Shown: positions 5,520-6,257 of the stretch, piece after piece
Numbering within the stretch: position 1 is the stretch's first letter
Layout of the letters: every line of letters starts with the position of its first letter
From: Thermoanaerobaculia bacterium
GTDB lineage: Bacteria; Acidobacteriota; Thermoanaerobaculia; Multivoradales; UBA5704
Assembly: GCA_025937035.1 (NCBI GenBank)
Contig: JAICSG010000255.1
Location: forward strand, 1-6,257
DNA: 6,257 bases
Direction of reading: 5' to 3'
The notes under the pieces: model-generated
Databases searched by the model: none
What the model was told of the DNA's origin: nothing
Seen by the model: the letters and a program-made list of their open reading frames with translations, nothing else
Made by a program: the position numbers and the translations under genes

Positions 5520-6257
5520 GCGGCGATCCGCTCGTCCACCGCCTCGGCCGCCTGCTGACCAGGATGCTCCTCGCCCCCGGCCTCCGCGACCTCCCGGGGG
5601 CTCGCGGCCTCTACGCCCGCTTCTACGTGCTGGGCAAGACGCTGGCGGAGCCTCGCGAGCGCCGCTTCCTTCAGGAGCAGGTCGAGCCGGGCATGGTGGT
5701 CTTCGACGTCGGCGCCAACGTCGGCTTCTACACCCTCCTTCTGGCGGACCGTGTCGGCCCGCAAGGCCGCGTCCACGCCTTCGAGCCCGACCCGCTGAGC
5801 TTCGAGATCCTGAAAAGCCGCGCGGCGGGCCGCTCCAATATCGAGATCAACCAGACCGCCGTCGGAGACCACGCCGGCGCCATCACCCTCTACACCAACC
5901 GCTCGAACCGGGCCGACAACCGCGTCCACCCCTCCCTGGGAGCCGAGACCGCCGAGGCCGTGGAGGTCCCGCTGACCACCCTCGACGACTACTGCGCCGC
6001 CCGTGGGATCGATCGGATCGACGCCGTGAAGATGGATATCCAGGGCGCCGAGGTGGCGGCTTTAGAAGGGTTTCGGAAGACAGTCGCCCGCTTGAAACCC
6101 CGGTGGATGCTGATCGAGTTTTCTCCTGAGCACCTGCGAGGGGCGGGATCGAGCCCCGAGGCGTTCTGGGCGATTCTCGGCGAGCTCGGGTTCGAGCCGT
6201 GGGGGTTCGAGGAGGGCGGGGAGGCGTTCCGGATCGGGGATACGGCGGCGTTTTCGC
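5516..6257 (+). CDS. FkbM-family SAM-dependent methyltransferase (3' end beyond window)
   Basis: The first 247 residues of a gene still open at the window edge. After a basic, partly amphipathic N-terminus (1-50) come FDVGANVGFYT (63-73, SAM-binding motif I), VHAFEPDP (86-93, acidic residue binding the ribose) and VKMDIQGAEVAALEG (171-185), the combination typical of FkbM-family methyltransferases. LIEFSPEHL (199-207) matches the strand that follows in this family. FkbM relatives O-methylate polyketides, sugars and other small hydroxylated substrates and are frequent in exopolysaccharide and O-antigen clusters. The GTG start overlaps the previous stop (GTGA) and has a strong GGAGG in front, so it belongs to the same operon. 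Most of the conserved domain is present; only a short C-terminus is probably missing. A TTA codon at 6061-6063 sits in a short stretch of less G/C-biased codons, unusual here. The exact substrate is unknown. Confidence 0.9.
   Translation, partial: MSGDPLVHRLGRLLTRMLLAPGLRDLPGARGLYARFYVLGKTLAEPRERRFLQEQVEPGMVVFDVGANVGFYTLLLADRVGPQGRVHAFEPDPLSFEILKSRAAGRSNIEINQTAVGDHAGAITLYTNRSNRADNRVHPSLGAETAEAVEVPLTTLDDYCAARGIDRIDAVKMDIQGAEVAALEGFRKTVARLKPRWMLIEFSPEHLRGAGSSPEAFWAILGELGFEPWGFEEGGEAFRIGDTAAFS

Overview
This window is a dense, GC-rich (by eye about two-thirds GC or more, with strong G/C preference at third codon positions) bacterial locus for making and modifying surface glycans. It holds one leftward gene and four rightward genes, with almost no non-coding DNA. 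The base composition, polyprenyl-phosphate-sugar type glycosyltransferases and tight gene packing fit a high-GC environmental bacterium. The sequence does not settle the phylum; Acidobacteriota, Methylomirabilota/Rokubacteria or Eisenbacteria-like lineages are guesses.

Layout. At the left edge an open frame (1-99, +) could be the tail of a convergent gene, but the evidence is weak. The minus strand (about 33-1406) encodes a multi-pass membrane protein that looks like an uncharacterised GT-C-type glycosyltransferase. Divergent from it, and separated by only a few bases, begins a rightward cluster: (i) a GT-C (ArnT/PMT-like) membrane glycosyltransferase with an extra C-terminal soluble domain of about 160 residues (1421-3289); (ii) a fusion of a class I SAM methyltransferase and a GT2 glycosyltransferase resembling dolichol/polyprenyl-phosphate mannose synthase (3286-4746); (iii) a stand-alone class I SAM methyltransferase (4746-5519); (iv) an FkbM-family methyltransferase running off the right edge (5516 onward). 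All three junctions in the rightward cluster overlap (ATGA, TGATG, GTGA), so the four genes are very likely one translationally coupled operon. A 7-bp perfect inverted repeat with a 6-bp spacer covers the divergent start region.

How the genes may work together (inference): the GT2 half of the fusion would move a sugar from a nucleotide donor to polyprenyl phosphate on the cytoplasmic side. After flipping, the GT-C proteins would use that lipid-linked sugar on the outer face of the membrane to modify a glycan, lipid or protein. The three methyltransferase modules could methylate sugars or other parts of the product. The sugar, acceptor and final product cannot be read from the sequence. No RNA genes, mobile elements, CRISPR arrays or clear terminators were seen.
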